This document shows, piece by piece, positions 51,478 through 63,150 of a stretch of DNA of 64,000 nucleotides (its first letter is position 1; the number at the start of each line of letters is the position of its first letter). The position numbers and the translations under genes are program-made. Source of the stretch: Dasyornis broadbenti (taxonomy: Eukaryota > Chordata > Aves > Passeriformes > Dasyornithidae). The notes below the pieces were generated by a model. It had not been told where the DNA came from. It was given only the letters and a program-made list of their open reading frames with translations, and ran no database searches. The stretch spans positions 567,747 to 631,746 of the forward strand of contig VZRN01005622.1 in assembly GCA_013397935.1 (NCBI GenBank), in the 5' to 3' direction.

Positions 51478-54400
51478 GTGAGTACCGCCCAGGGCTAATC
51501 TGCAACTTGTTGAAGTGTGCTTTGCAAATTATTGGCACTCCCTGCCCTGCTTTGCTATCTTGTTCCCTTTCTAGGCTGGAATCTCAGCTTGTTTAAATCA
51601 TCATAATTCTGTCAGCTTCAATGGGACAGGTAATTTATGCAACCTGAGCCCTGACCTGCTTCCTCCCATAAAGACGCATTCCAAAGAATCATAGGCGAGT
51701 GGATGAAGTTGTCAGTTAAGTTATAAATCAAAACTTGAGGAAACACTGGAACTGTTCTGATGATGGAGTTGGCACCTTATCTCCAGTACAGTCTGACAGT
51801 GCCCTTCAGTGGGCACACATGGTTAAATCTGGAAAGAATTAAGCTGCCATGAGAAATGTATTTGTCAATTTTCCTTTCTAAGAATTCAATGCATTCTTCT
51901 TACCTTAAAAACTACGTATAGGTTTAACCACAGTGCAGGACAATAGTCCTCCCTCATAACAAAGTAATGCTTGCTTTTTTTTCTTTTCTTTTCCCCCAGA
52001 AGTGCTGGCCAAATAAGCCTTCACAGTTTAAAAAAAAAAAAAAAATTTTTTTTAAAAAAAACTGCTTCTAGTATAATTGAAAGCTTGTTCTAGAAAAAGA
52101 AACATGGGAAAGGGGAATTGGTGGGGTTTTTTCTCTACCACAATTTAAATTTTCACAAATTCTCTTGCTTGATGCATCCCTGTGACAGCTCAAACTGGTA
52201 CACTCAGTCTTCACACCAATCTCTATGCCAATCCACCTTAACCTCTCTCATAGATGTGCCTAGAATATTCCTGCATTGGTTCTGAAGAATTGATAAGGCT
52301 TTCCCAGATGGCTGTTTTCACATTGTTGCTAAGTTATTCTGCTCTTCAAGTCTGGTTGCTTGTTAGGCTGATCGGTCATTTGGGGATAAGGATCTGGGAG
52401 AGATTTTAATTTAAAATAATAATTACACTGTTTCAGGAAGAAAAGGAAAAAAAAACAACCAAACCCATCAGAAACAAAAAGAGACTATCACAAACCTCTC
52501 CATTCAGAATATATTAAATAATCAGCTACAGCATGAAGATAGCAATGTTTAATTACTCCTACATCCAAAATAAAAGTATCTGTTAATACAAAATAATGCT
52601 GCAGGCCCTAATGATGCCAGTTCCTGAGGGCTTTCCCTGCAGTTCAGCAGTTCCCAGCACAAAGGACTCCTTTTCTCCTACCCACAGGCTCCCAGTGCCA
52701 GAATGTGAACAGTGAGTACCTGTGACCTTCTGCACACATTTCGTGACTTCAAGTGTCATTGGGAAATTTCAAGTTATTAGATATAATGTAAAGCTTATTT
52801 TACTGGATAATGTTCTTTTAATACAATAAATTACCGTGAATTCACATGAGCTTATTTTGCAGAAATAATAGGACTCTCAGAGGTCAGTGGTACTGTACAG
52901 ATGGCAGGAAAAATAACAGAGAGCGATGTGCACTAAACAGATTCATAAAAGACTCAGTGTGCAAACAATAGTTAATAAGGTCTTGCATGGGTATAGTCAC
53001 AGGTTCTGCTACAGAAAAATATCTGCTAACATTACCATTAAAACACTTACTGAGGTTTGATCATAATAAAACTCTTCTCTAGATAGCAATTAAAGTATTT
53101 CTTGAATTGGGTGTGTTTTGGTAGATCACCAGGAGTTTTCCAAGTATAAATTCTGTAGAGCTGGGTCTGGTTTGGGGGTTTGGTTTTTTCCCATTCCATC
53201 TTAGCAATTGCTCTTCTAATTATAAAACTTTGGGAAGTTAATTCACTTTTTCTAGACCATGGCTAAGTAAGTGATGAACACAGCTGATGTGAAAAGATTT
53301 AAACTGGTCCCTGCCACCTAAATAAACCCAGTCTGGTGTTTAGAGACTACAGCTACTCACAGTTATCCAGAATGACTCAACACCTCTGCAAATCCAGCAC
53401 CCTCTTATTTATATTCCCCAGCAAGGATTTGAAGCTAAACTTAAGGAAACTGTGTTGGAAATGCATCTCAAGAAATTAATACTGTACATCATAATGCAGA
53501 GGCTTAAAAATGTTGCTAAGTTTGAGAAATGCTCTTGTTTAAGTAAATAACCATTTTATTATTGTGGCAAGTCACTTCCAAACCGTGTTGGTGCTGATTA
53601 ATGCACTTCTCAGATGTGTGGCAGGCACCAGAGGTGTCCATTAATTAGGGCTGCTGCACAGTCTGTCGTGTCTTATTGCTTAATTAATAAACATTAGCCA
53701 AGATATTGAACTTTCCAAGGAAACTAGTGTACTGATGAACAGATTGTGCTAAGAGCCTGGCTTGCTAATGCTCATGTGAGGGAAGGAAGATTTATATTCC
53801 ATGCATTTGGTTTGTAGAACAGCTGTGAGTGAAGTCTACCGGGACACCTGTTAGAGGCCACTGTATAAATTAGTGCATGTTGCGGGGCTACAGTGTTCAA
53901 AAAGAAGGAAAAAAACTAAAAAGAATATTTAATGGATTGTAATTGGTATGCAAGCAAACTACTGTAGCAAACAGAATAAAACTCCTTACACTCCTGAAAG
54001 TTTCTTGTAATAGTGAAAAAAGCCCCAAACTTATCCTAATACAGTTCTTTCAACCCACAGATATCAAAACACTTGGCAGGCGCCTGGGATTGGCTCTGTA
54101 CCATGAGGCAGGAGCAGCTGCCTCTCCCTCCTGGTAGATTTTTCAGCTGTCAGGAGGACACAGGGATGATGTCCCTCTGGACTCTCTTCTGTCTCAGTCT
54201 CATTAAAAACGCTGTCAGTTAACTTTTGAAAGCAAGAATCTATGTTACTATTAATAATGAAACTATCAGGAAGATTACAGCTTCATTTTCAGACGTCATT
54301 TTTGCCAATTGCAAATTATTTTGAAATTAAGCAAGTATAAATTTTATGTAGAAGTCCATAAAATACTGTTCAGACAATTTTGGTATCATAACTAATATTT

Positions 54401-56960
54401 AATATTAACAAACTTCACAGCTATATCTAACATCAAACAAGCTGTTGCTGTATCCTTCTTGTAGATGTAAATTCCATGATTGTGGTGCTTTGTCAACCTT
54501 AAACTGACAAGGGAAAAGGGCATTTGAAAGGAGTTAACATGTATAATCCCTAGATGTTTTATAATACATAGTTTTATATTACCAAGAAAAATGTAATACT
54601 TCTTCTCTTTTAGGTGCATGGATACCTGATTTCTCTGAACAGAGAGAGATGGGTGCTATGCACGTGGCAGAGCAAGAGCTAAAATAAATATATAAATAAA
54701 TAAGGAACTAAAAAGCTCTAATTCTTCCTTTGAGACTTGATTCCCATGGCAGTATTAGACACTTATCACATCTTTACTCTTGCTTCTGAGAATCTAAAAA
54801 TAATACTTGCCTCACAAGGGATACTAATGAGGCAATATTTCCAGTTTATTTTTAAAATGTGCTGGTATTAATGAGAAATTATAATTATCCCAGTACCAGC
54901 TGGCATTTCTCTTCATACTCAAATGTTCCTTTTGAACAAGAGAAGAAACAAAATGCACTGTGACTTCATTTTCAAAGACATGTTAAAATAGAGTGTGGCA
55001 GAGAAAATGTGTCTGGAAAATTATGGTTGCTTTTGGGTTTTTCCTGAATAAATTACCTCAGCAAAACCTCATCAACCCTCTATTGTTGTGTTGAGCAAAT
55101 GCTCTATGTCTCATAAAAGTACAGCAGCTTTCCTTTTGCCTTAAAAACAAAATACATTTCACAAATTCATCATTTGCAACAGGCAGAGTTAAATGTAACG
55201 ACTGTGGTATTTGCATTTCTGGACTGCTAAGGATGGCAAGTACCAACAAAGCTCTGCCCCACACTGTCGGGAGTGTTTTATAAGGCCACTGTTGACAAAC
55301 TGCTTGAGATACATTAATAATAAATGTAAAAACAAATGTGAATAAAATTCCGTGCACCTAGGGTTGAATTTTGCACATCCTGAGCCTGTGTGGGCATATT
55401 CCTGATTGGGAGGCAAGATTTTGATGGATATATTTCCCTGGCAATATGATGGCATTACTTCCTGCAGGATGTACATTGCAGGACCAAGTCACCTGTGTTT
55501 ATAAAACTCAGACAAGCAGCTACAAAAGCTTTGTTCCATTTCCTGCCATTCCATCGAGGGGAGCTCAGGTCCTAACGTAGGTTCATTACTCTTATTTTAT
55601 TTGCATAATGCTTGCAGCACGAGCATCAGGCACTGATGAGCAGAGCCAATATTAATTCAGGATTCAAATCGAGAACAGGGATATATTCCAGGATAATAAG
55701 ATTGAATATATTGAAGCCAGAGCTGGTGCTGTAAAACATTGATTTGCTGTAAACAGTTTAATGTAACCCCTTCCAGCTGCATTAATACATCTGCAGCATG
55801 TACATACATCTGTGTGGAAATGATGAATGTCTCCTTGCAGCAGAGGGGTTATCAGTGCAGCAGGTATGTTCCTCCTAAGTGCACCGTGTGGTTCTAAATA
55901 TTGTGTACAATCATTTGTACATTAGAAAACATCTAGCATTGGCTGGATTTTTATGTGGAAGGGTTATGCATGTGTGGAAGGGTTGGTGTTTTTCCTGGTT
56001 TCCTGGTTTGTTTTTGATCAGCCACTGAGTAGCTTTGCGTTCTTTTTTGTACAAAAAAAATCCAGACTACGTAATTTGTACCATGATCCACACCGCTACC
56101 ACCACTCATTGCAGAACTTCCTGATCTCTTGTTTTACAAATCTTGCATGGAATGAATGCATGGAAGTTTTTATGAATCCGTGAAGCCTTCCATGGACCTT
56201 TCCTACTTTTGCTAATTCCTATCAAGCCACGCTGCTACTCTTCTTTTCAAACAATGTTTTTTGCTACCTGTGTTACTAAAAATAAGCTTTTCTTCAACTC
56301 TGATCAACTATAATTTTTTATACATGTGATTTACCTGTGGCAGTAGACCTGTTTCTTTCCAAATCCTTACCAAACACAGTCTCTATAGCTGCTGAATCTG
56401 AAGGTTTCACTCACTTTAGTGTAATACCATAGTTTTAGTAACTTTTGTTTAGTCATAAACATCTTGGACATCTAAGTTTCTGAGGGAGACTGTGCAAAAG
56501 AACGTTCCTGTAGCTTGGTTTGTGGGACATGGCCTGGATTAACCATACTCTAAGGATCAGCAGAAACATGTTGACACCAAGTAGATTTGCCAGGACCCAC
56601 AATTTGTAGTGCTTGGTTGTCATTGCCACACACAAACACTTTGTCAGAATGCAAATATTAGAGCATGGTGGGATGCAGTGGCCACACCCTTTATTCCCCT
56701 CCTCCTTTCTTAGCTGTTTGAAGAGGATGACAAGTGACCCTAAAAAAACTCCTGCTACGTTTCATCTGCCTACAAAATATTTTGTGTCTCCTCTGGTCAC
56801 ACTCCTGCCTGTTCTGACTCCCTGAGTGAAGCCCCAGCAATGCATAAAGTGAGGGTGGCTGTGCCATTAAGAATTTATCATCACTGGTTTCTAATTGTCA
56901 GTGTCACACTGTCCTTTCAACATTTAATGCTTGGTAACCATAAACATTGTATTTCTTTAG
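51478..56960 (+). other. EPHA6: EPHA6 intron, 5,483 bases
   Basis: The intron has a GTGAGT donor and a TTTCTTTAG acceptor. It contains an A16-T8-A8 palindromic run (52030-52061) and two stretches with clustered TAAT and octamer-like motifs (53590-53705 and 55590-55900) that could be conserved non-coding elements. No transposon or gene was recognised in the rest. Confidence 0.9.
52024..52064. repeat. A16-T8-A8 palindromic tract
   Basis: CAGTTT, then 16 A, 8 T and 8 A, closing with AAACTG. T8A8 and A8T8 are each self-complementary, and the CAGTTT and AAACTG flanks pair with each other, so the 41-base unit is an inverted repeat made of homopolymers. It could form a hairpin or be a sequencing or assembly artefact. 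Confidence 0.8.
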
Positions 56961-57154
56961 GTTATACTGTCCATTGAAGAGGGCTACAGGCTTCCAGCTC
57001 CCATGGGCTGCCCAGCTTCTCTTCACCAACTAATGCTTCACTGCTGGCAGAAGGAGAGGAACCACCGTCCCAAATTCAGTGACATTGTCAGTTTCCTGGA
57101 CAAACTGATCCGCAATCCCAGCACCCTTCATACCCTAGTGGAGGACGTACTTGT
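56961..57154 (+). CDS. EPHA6: EPHA6 exon: end of the kinase C-lobe
   Basis: This 194-base exon starts in phase 0 and ends after two bases of a Val codon. It encodes 64 full codons from VILSIEEGYR to TLVEDVL. It contains the C-lobe helices G to I: the EEGYRLPAPMGCPASLHQLM segment, the HCWQKERNHRPKF motif with the conserved subdomain XI arginine (codon at 57066-57068), and the LDKLIRNP sequence that ends Eph kinase domains. LHTLVEDVL starts the kinase-to-SAM linker. The acceptor is TTTCTTTAG and the donor GTAAGA. The donor overlaps an apparent GTG TAA; splicing at 57154/57155 restores GT|A ATG, that is Val-Met. Confidence 0.96.
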
Positions 57155-58118
57155 GTAAGATTCTTTTTGGTACATTTTGGGTTTTTATAACACATAGTGG
57201 CTTTCATTATATGGTTTAGGGCATTAAGTAGGGGTGGGAGAGCCACAAAGTTCTCAATTCATAAAGTTGTGCAGGTTCAAATAATTTTAAGTCCCTTTTA
57301 AGTTTTGCTTCATTGTTTATACACTGTTGTATAAGGAAGATTTTTTATTAAGTCATGCAGATATTAGGCTTTTTTATTATTATTTTTCTCTGTGCACTGT
57401 CTATCCCTAGTCTTTGTGAATCTCAGTGTTCTTTTTGTGTGTGTGTGTTTTTCCTATGTGCTTGTTTTCTCTTTGTAACTTTTCTCCCTATTCAACAGCC
57501 TGTCTCTCCATCTGACAGTGCTCAAGCAATTTCTGAACTGCCTTGGAGTAAAATCCTGCAGAAAGTAGTTGTGTCTTAGCTTGCCAAATCTTTGTTTATC
57601 TGCAGCAGAAATGCAGCAGTGACCAAATAAGACATTATGCTGTTACCATTCCACAACAAATTCTTGATAGTGTTGCCCAGTGGTTTTTTTTCATTAATAA
57701 TATTACAGAAATGAAAGCAACCACAGGATAAGCAAGGCTGTGGTACAATAATCTGTCAGTAATTGCAGGCTTATTGATCCAAGCTGTCCCTCCATATCAG
57801 CTGAAATCAGTGAAGGTGCAGGTTGCCTCACTCTCTTCATTCGCTAAAAGTCACTTTAAGATAAAGGTGCTTTCATGGAGACCCCCTGGGTTTATAAGGG
57901 GTTCTCAAGCGCTGAGTGGGTCTTGCTGAGAACCCTTAAATGCTTTTGAGAAGTGCCGAGCATCAGGGCAAAGACTGGGGCTGGGATCTTGCTGTGGGAA
58001 AGGCTGAATGGAGAGGTTGGTAGGAAAACCTGGAGTTAGGGCTACAGCCATTTCATCTACCACAGACTAGGGGGACTTGTGGGATTAAAGATCCATCCCC
58101 TACAGTCAGTGGCCTCTA

Positions 58119-58152
58119 TGTGTATATGCATATAAATATCTATATATATGAA
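58119..58152. repeat. TA-rich microsatellite-like tract
   Basis: TGTGTATATGCATATAAATATCTATATATATG is an impure TA/TG simple repeat. Confidence 0.85.
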
Positions 58153-58353
58153 TTGCTCCTTGCACCTGGATCACTTTATTTAGCATCAGAGTAATGTATT
58201 TTTACCTCTATTTTAAATCATAGCTTAAAATCTAAAAGATTTATGCTTTATTGAACTATTATTGAGTTCACCTGCTTAGGAAAGTTTTCTTTTCCATTCA
58301 TTTGAGAACGCTTGATGAAGTTGTTGGGTAACTTACAAGGTCAGCAGTTATTC

Positions 58354-58405
58354 TGTAGAATCATAGAGTAATTCAGATGGGAAGGGACCGTGGTAGGTCT
58401 TTAAT
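58354..58405 (-). mobile_element. Short CR1 3' end fragment, antisense
   Basis: TGTAGAATCATAGAGTAATTCAGATGGGAAGGGACC and the following GTGGTAGGTCTTTAATTACAG correspond to the common antisense CR1 end TAGAATCATAGAATAATTCAGGTTGGAAGGGACCT-GGAGGTC. Only about 50 bases remain. Confidence 0.8.
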
Positions 58406-59488
58406 TACAGTTTGTACTTAATGGTGTTCTCCTGTCGTTCAGCTTCTCCCTCTATCAGTTTGATAATATGAATGAAAATCACTGTACTTAATGTATTTGA
58501 ATATGTGTGGGCGACACTTGGTACATTAAAACACTGGGCTGTGTTGCTTCCAACATTACACATTAAGTCCTGTTCCATCAGTTAATGTTGGCTGGCTTTT
58601 GCTGCCTCAATTTTCATTTTAAAATGAAATACTCCATGCTGTATCTCTCTCCTGAAGACTATCATCAAACTTTTACAAACAGCAGTGTGCATTTTCTGCT
58701 ATTTGTTCATACAGTTTCCCTACACAAAATGCACAAAGCCAATGGAAATTGTGAACCCTCCCAAGTGTGGCACACAACAGAAGACAGGAAATCAATGCTC
58801 CGAAACTGGAATCTCTCTTTTACTTTTCTTTCTGTCTTTCTGTTTCAGTGGTGATAATATTAGGGGAAAGAACTCAAAAAGAAATGTGACTAAATTTGCT
58901 CCTTCAATTTGATTTGCTACTCTATGTAATTCTATGTAAAAGCAAAGATATAACATTTTATTCTTTTTGCTTCTTCAAGAATGAGTTTTAGCTTTTGAGT
59001 ACTGTAATCAGTGTTCCTGTAGCATAATGGTATCACAATAAGGAGCCATTTGGGGCCAGGAGTTTGTAGATAAATGTAAAAATCATCTCACGGTGGTTTA
59101 ATTTTTTTAACTGCCTCTTATGTTAAATGTTCTTTGTCCTCTACTTTGACTACTGTATTAACAAATTATTAGAATCCTGAATATGTAGCTCTGCAAAGAA
59201 ATATTCCGTGGAACAAAAATAGGAGCAGTGGGAGAGGCCTTTTCCTCAGTTACTGAGCTGCAGCTCTTTAATAAAGTGTATTGTGTAAGCAGTGCAACTG
59301 GGCAGACTGATGTGATTTATCAGTTTTAGACAATGGGTTAAAGAGATCCTCAGTTAAGATGTGGCCGTTACAGCTCAGACTCCTCTCTCATTCCTTCTGC
59401 CTTTTAGTAAAAACTGCGTCTACCAGAGTAAATCGGGTGTCATATTTTGTACTGATTTGGTAACCTTTGCATTTATTATTGTTTACAG

Positions 59489-59638
59489 AATGCCAGATTC
59501 ACCTGGTGAAGTTCCAGAATATCCTTTGTTTGTTTCAGTCAGTGACTGGCTGGATTCCATAAAAATGGGTCAGTATAAAAATAACTTCATGGCAGCAGGT
59601 TTCACAACTTTGGATATGGTTTCAAGAATGAATATTGA
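59489..59638 (+). CDS. EPHA6: EPHA6 exon: linker and first part of SAM domain
   Basis: This 150-base exon completes the split Val codon with its first A, encodes 49 residues from MPDSPGEVPE to SRMNI, and ends after two bases of an Asp codon. The proline-rich stretch MPDSPGEVPEYPLF is the short linker between kinase and SAM domain. SVSDWLDSIKMGQYKNNF and AAGFTTLDMVSRM form SAM helices 1 to 3; Eph SAM domains mediate weak self-association and adaptor binding in the cytoplasm. The acceptor is TGTTTACAG and the donor GTAAGT. Differences from the human protein as I remember it (for example NNFM for NNFV and MNID for MSID) are conservative. Confidence 0.96.
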
Positions 59639-62541
59639 GTAAGTATATAATCTATTATCCCTACAGTGACTAATTAATCTGAACTTGTTTGGATGCTGCA
59701 GAGACATAAATATTGTGAAGTATGGAATGGTGCTTTAACTTCCTTCCCTCCTTCAGCTGACTAAAGACAAACACAGTTATTTACCAAACCAACACAAGAA
59801 ATGTGTGATGAAGAGAACCAGAACTGATAGTTCCCCTCTGTGACCACACCAAACACATCCAAAGGCCAGGGATGAGCATGTTTTTCTTGGGGAATCAGTT
59901 TTGATCTAGACCACTGAAATCAGTGGCAAAAATATTGTCTTACTTTGCTGTGAATATCATCAAGTCCTTCTCAGTCCTGATGAGGAAGTTGTTCCAACCA
60001 CCTCTGACACCACCCTATAGGTCTTTTCAGTGCAAACCCTGCACTCAATATCTAAGTGTTTGGGCAAACTGTGGATTTATATTGTAGCATGATGATGGGA
60101 TCTGTTTTGCTCTCTATTCCTTTCCCACGAATTCCTGATCTTTTATGTGATGCTGGGACTGCCTGTATGAATAAGGTAACAGCCAGTTAAGATGCATTAA
60201 TTTAACATGTAAAGCTAGGACTGGTTTTCTCCCACATGTATCCCTGCGCATTCATCTACTGCATTATACTGAGCTCCACCTACTGCATTATGGCATAGTC
60301 ACTAGGTCTTGTAAGATCTTTCCAAAACTCTTCACAGCTGGCCCTTTCCTTCCTACCCTGAACAATTCAGCCTTATCAGCTGAGTTTTTCACCTCTTGTT
60401 CCGCTGTTTTCCCAGACCATTTACTGATTTGTTGAACAATAATGTTCAGCATTATCCCAGCATAGGTCCCTGAAGATTTATTTCAATAACTACGTTGTAA
60501 AACCTGATAATTTACTCCTAACCTCCTGTCTTGAAACCAGTTACTTAATCATGCAAAGCCCACATTATGCTGTATATTATGTCACACCTTATATTACATA
60601 GAAGTTGCTTCTCATTTTCATTATAAAGCTTTTGTGAGGCATCTTCTCTAAAGCTTTTGGAAATCCAAGTGAGGTGCATCAAATGGATCATCTTCATCCA
60701 TTGGAAACAAGTAGTTTTACAAAATAGAAATTTTATTTGCAAAAGCCATGGTGATCCAAGCAGATAATTTTTCCAAGCATCCGGTAATTTTGTACTTTAC
60801 TGTAGTTCCTATTACGCCCTGTAATGATCACAGACTCACAGGTCTGTAGCTCCTCAGATCTTCCCTGGAAACATTTTGTCTGGCACCACGCTCCATACTT
60901 AAGAGACTACGAAATTTTTAAGCATGTGGTGCACAGCTGATAACTCCCTCTCTCACAACCCTGATAGTAATTCCACTAGTTCATCTTTATGTTCTTTTGG
61001 AACTCTTGGCTAAATATAGTCTTGTTCTGGATGTGAGTTGTTGCTTGTTTTTCAGTTTGTCCTATAACCTCTCCCGCAATCACTTCAACTTCAGACAGAT
61101 ACTTCAGCAAGTCCCCCAGAAAGAATCTGACATGGAATTCATTTCTATTTCTTCCATAGTGAATGTGAGCTAAAATAAATGGTTAAATCTTTCAACAATG
61201 GCCACTCTTTCAGTGCTTTTTTATACCCAAATCATCATTATACAGTAAAAACTTTCTGGCAGGTTTTTTATACCCAGTGAGTTTGCAAAAATATTTATTA
61301 TGAGATTTATTTTTGTACTATTTAATTTGTTGGGGTTTTTTTTCTGTTCGTTCCTCAAGTTCTTTTTAGCCTGCCTTACTGTGCCTTTACAGCTAATCTC
61401 AGGTTATCATCCCTTCTATTTTCTTTCTTTAGATACCACTTCATCTTTTTGAAAGATTACCCTCTCTCCTCAAATAACTTGTGTTACCCAAGACCTGCTG
61501 GCTTCTTTATGTGCTTTATCAGGCCTTCCTTGATAAGGGCTAAGCACTGGTCTTGCATTTCCAAGATCACTCTCCACTGTAAAGCTTTATTCTTTTAGCT
61601 GACTCCTTTTAGCTTCTCAGACGTTCAGTACTTTTGCTCACCTCAAGTGCTGTGTATCAACCCCCACATCAATGTTAAGCCTAAGCACACAATAGTTGCG
61701 AGGTATCCAAGGAACTAGAGATCTGAAACTCATCCAGACCATGCCTCATCCTGTGAGCTCCTTTACGAGATCATTGTATCATCATACAGTTTTTGAGGAT
61801 ATCTAAACAGGTTGCGTCTGTCTATGTCCCAGTGTGGGATTTGCACAATGGACAAGGCATACCTGGTTTCCTGCCCCCAGCACCTCCGTGATCTTTGTCA
61901 CATCTTGCAGCTGGGGATGTTTATAAACTAAACTGGTGGATGGTGCTGAAATCTGAGGGCTGTTGACTTCATTCCTTGCCAGAGTCAAGCTCTGTGGGTG
62001 ACAAGAGCTACCCACTCTGGGGTGCAGGTCTAAACGAGATGAAGGGAAGCTGGGTCAGGCTGGAAGAGCCACTGCTATTTTGATCTTTAGACCATCTCTC
62101 ACTACCATTCACCAAATCACCAGAAGCACAACCTCTGTTATTTCTTTCTCAGAACTGCAATACTGAGTGTATAAGCACCAATCCTTTGCAAGTATGAGTG
62201 GGAAAGAGTTGCTATGATCACTTTACTGAAAATGGGCTATTAGAACTCACCTCCCTGATTATTCCTTGAGGTTTGGAAAGATTAATTGACCTTCAGTATC
62301 ACAAAATCCCCAGTGCTCTAACTACATTTTTTTATTATATTCTTTTTCTTAAATAACTGTCTTTAAAAAACTGAAATTGACAGATGCAGAAAACTTGAGC
62401 ATTTGCAGCTTTCTTATATGCCTTGGTCAGGAAGGTAAACTGTCCTGGAGAAGAAGAAGTCATCCATCATATATTTCTATTCTTTTTGGCACAACAGGCT
62501 TTACTATATTTGCATCCAAGATGAAACTTTTTATTTTGCAG
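59639..62541 (+). other. EPHA6: EPHA6 intron, 2,903 bases
   Basis: The intron has a GTAAGT donor and a TTTTGCAG acceptor. About 60440-60900 (possibly to 61700) is an antisense remnant of a CR1-like reverse-transcriptase gene. The remaining sequence shows no gene or RNA feature. Confidence 0.9.
60440..60900 (-). mobile_element. Degenerate CR1-like reverse-transcriptase fragment, antisense
   Basis: Read on the minus strand, AGC TAC AGA CCT GTG AGT CTG (60851 down to 60831) gives SYRPVSL, CAC CAT GGC TTT TGC AAA (about 60753-60737) gives HHGFCK, and TTG GAT TTC CAA AAG (about 60668-60654) gives LDFQK. These are the same three ordered landmarks as in the sense copy at 15675. Stops and frameshifts show it is non-functional. 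Similar base composition and blocks continue to about 61700 and may be the upstream part of the same element. CR1 or an L3-type relative are both possible. Confidence 0.65.
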
Positions 62542-62656
62542 TGACATTAGAAGAATTGGAGTTGCACTCATTGGACACCAGAGACGAATAGTCAGCAGTT
62601 TACAGACTTTGCGGTTACACATGATGCACATACAGGAGAAAGGATTTCATGTATGA
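62542..62656 (+). CDS. EPHA6: EPHA6 terminal coding exon: end of SAM and PDZ-binding tail
   Basis: The coding part is 115 bases: one base finishing a split Asp codon (GA|T), 37 residues from DIRRIGVALI to EKGFHV, and a TGA stop at 62654-62656. DIRRIGVALIGHQRRI is the conserved C-terminal helix region of Eph SAM domains. SSLQTLRLHMMHIQ extends the final helix. The last residues are GFHV; with Phe at position -2 and Val at 0 they fit a class II PDZ ligand, the usual way Eph receptors bind PDZ scaffolds. The acceptor is TTTTGCAG. The tail sequence is one of the strongest indicators that this is EPHA6. Confidence 0.97.
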
Positions 62657-63150
62657 AAGTAATAGAAGCAACTGTGTTATGTGCCTCAGCATTTCTAAAA
62701 TGGAAAAATATTCTCATTCTTTGCTCCTGCTCTTCCCAACTTCAAGAACTGCGGTCTCCAGTTCAGACTATACAAGTACTTCTATGTTAATGCTTCCAAA
62801 CCGGAATTTTTAATCACACTGCACAGATCCTCCACCAGTTCTCTGCCGATAAAATCCTGGCCTACTGCAAGACTCTTGCTACACATTGATGAATAACTCA
62901 GCATGGATGTGTAACTTTGTATAACAGTATTTGGGAAACTTTCATGGACTTATTTGAAAGTAGTAATCTATTTGGCCTGGTGTGGCTTCTTTATCGATGT
63001 ATTTAGAGTTTGCTGGTAGATCAAAAAGTATTTGACTTCTTTCATGTTCTGTGACCATGTAACTTCCAATACCAATGTGCAATCAAAAAGAAGTTTAACA
63101 TAAATATTTATTTTGTCTCTTAATTAAATGCAAATATATGGGTCCTATCA
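62657..63150 (+). other. EPHA6: EPHA6 3' UTR (end approximate)
   Basis: This is non-coding sequence following the stop codon in the terminal exon. It is AT-rich and has a few AU-rich elements (ATTTA-type motifs near 62998-63002 and 63105-63112). No AATAAA hexamer was found between the stop and the window end. The first plausible signal is ATTAAA at 63123-63128, which would place cleavage near 63140-63155. A longer UTR using ATTAAA at 63842-63847 is possible. The end given is an estimate. Confidence 0.6.
63123..63128 (+). promoter_or_regulatory. Candidate polyadenylation signal ATTAAA
   Basis: ATTAAA is the commonest variant of the AATAAA signal. It sits 467 bases after the EPHA6 stop, in TCTTAATTAAATGC, and is followed by T-rich sequence. 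The canonical hexamer is absent from the remaining window. A second ATTAAA at 63842 is the alternative. Confidence 0.45.

Larger units (their letters stand above)
57155..59488 (+). other. EPHA6: EPHA6 intron, 2,334 bases
   Basis: The intron has a GTAAGA donor and a TGTTTACAG acceptor. It carries a short TG tract (57438-57449), a TA-rich microsatellite-like tract (58119-58152) and a short CR1 3'-end fragment in antisense (58354-58405). Nothing else was recognised. Confidence 0.9.
10054..62656 (+). other. EPHA6: EPHA6 gene, 3' part (six coding exons, spliced)
   Basis: Joining the six exons gives 881 coding bases: two bases of a split codon, 292 codons and a TGA stop. The product is the C-terminal part of an ephrin-A receptor, a single-pass membrane tyrosine kinase that binds GPI-anchored ephrin-A ligands on neighbouring cells and acts mainly in axon guidance and neural wiring. 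EPHA6 is chosen over other Eph paralogues because of the tail HMMHIQEKGFHV, the linker LVEDVLVMPDSPGEVPEYP, the DAWSYG motif and GYRLPAPMGCPASLHQ, which I recall as EPHA6-specific. Intron lengths are 10,956, 30,046, 5,483, 2,334 and 2,903 bases. The gene is truncated only by the window edge. The paralogue call rests on remembered family sequences, not a search. Confidence 0.95.

Noticed and set aside
51027..51596. 189-codon frame overlapping the APE exon
   Set aside because: It reads the Eph exon in a wrong frame, flanked by intron. The true exon is 51328-51477.
59011..59045. tRNA-like string (TGTAGCATAATGGTATCAC)
   Set aside because: It recalls an A-box region but no acceptor stem, anticodon arm or TTCGANNC B-box follows.
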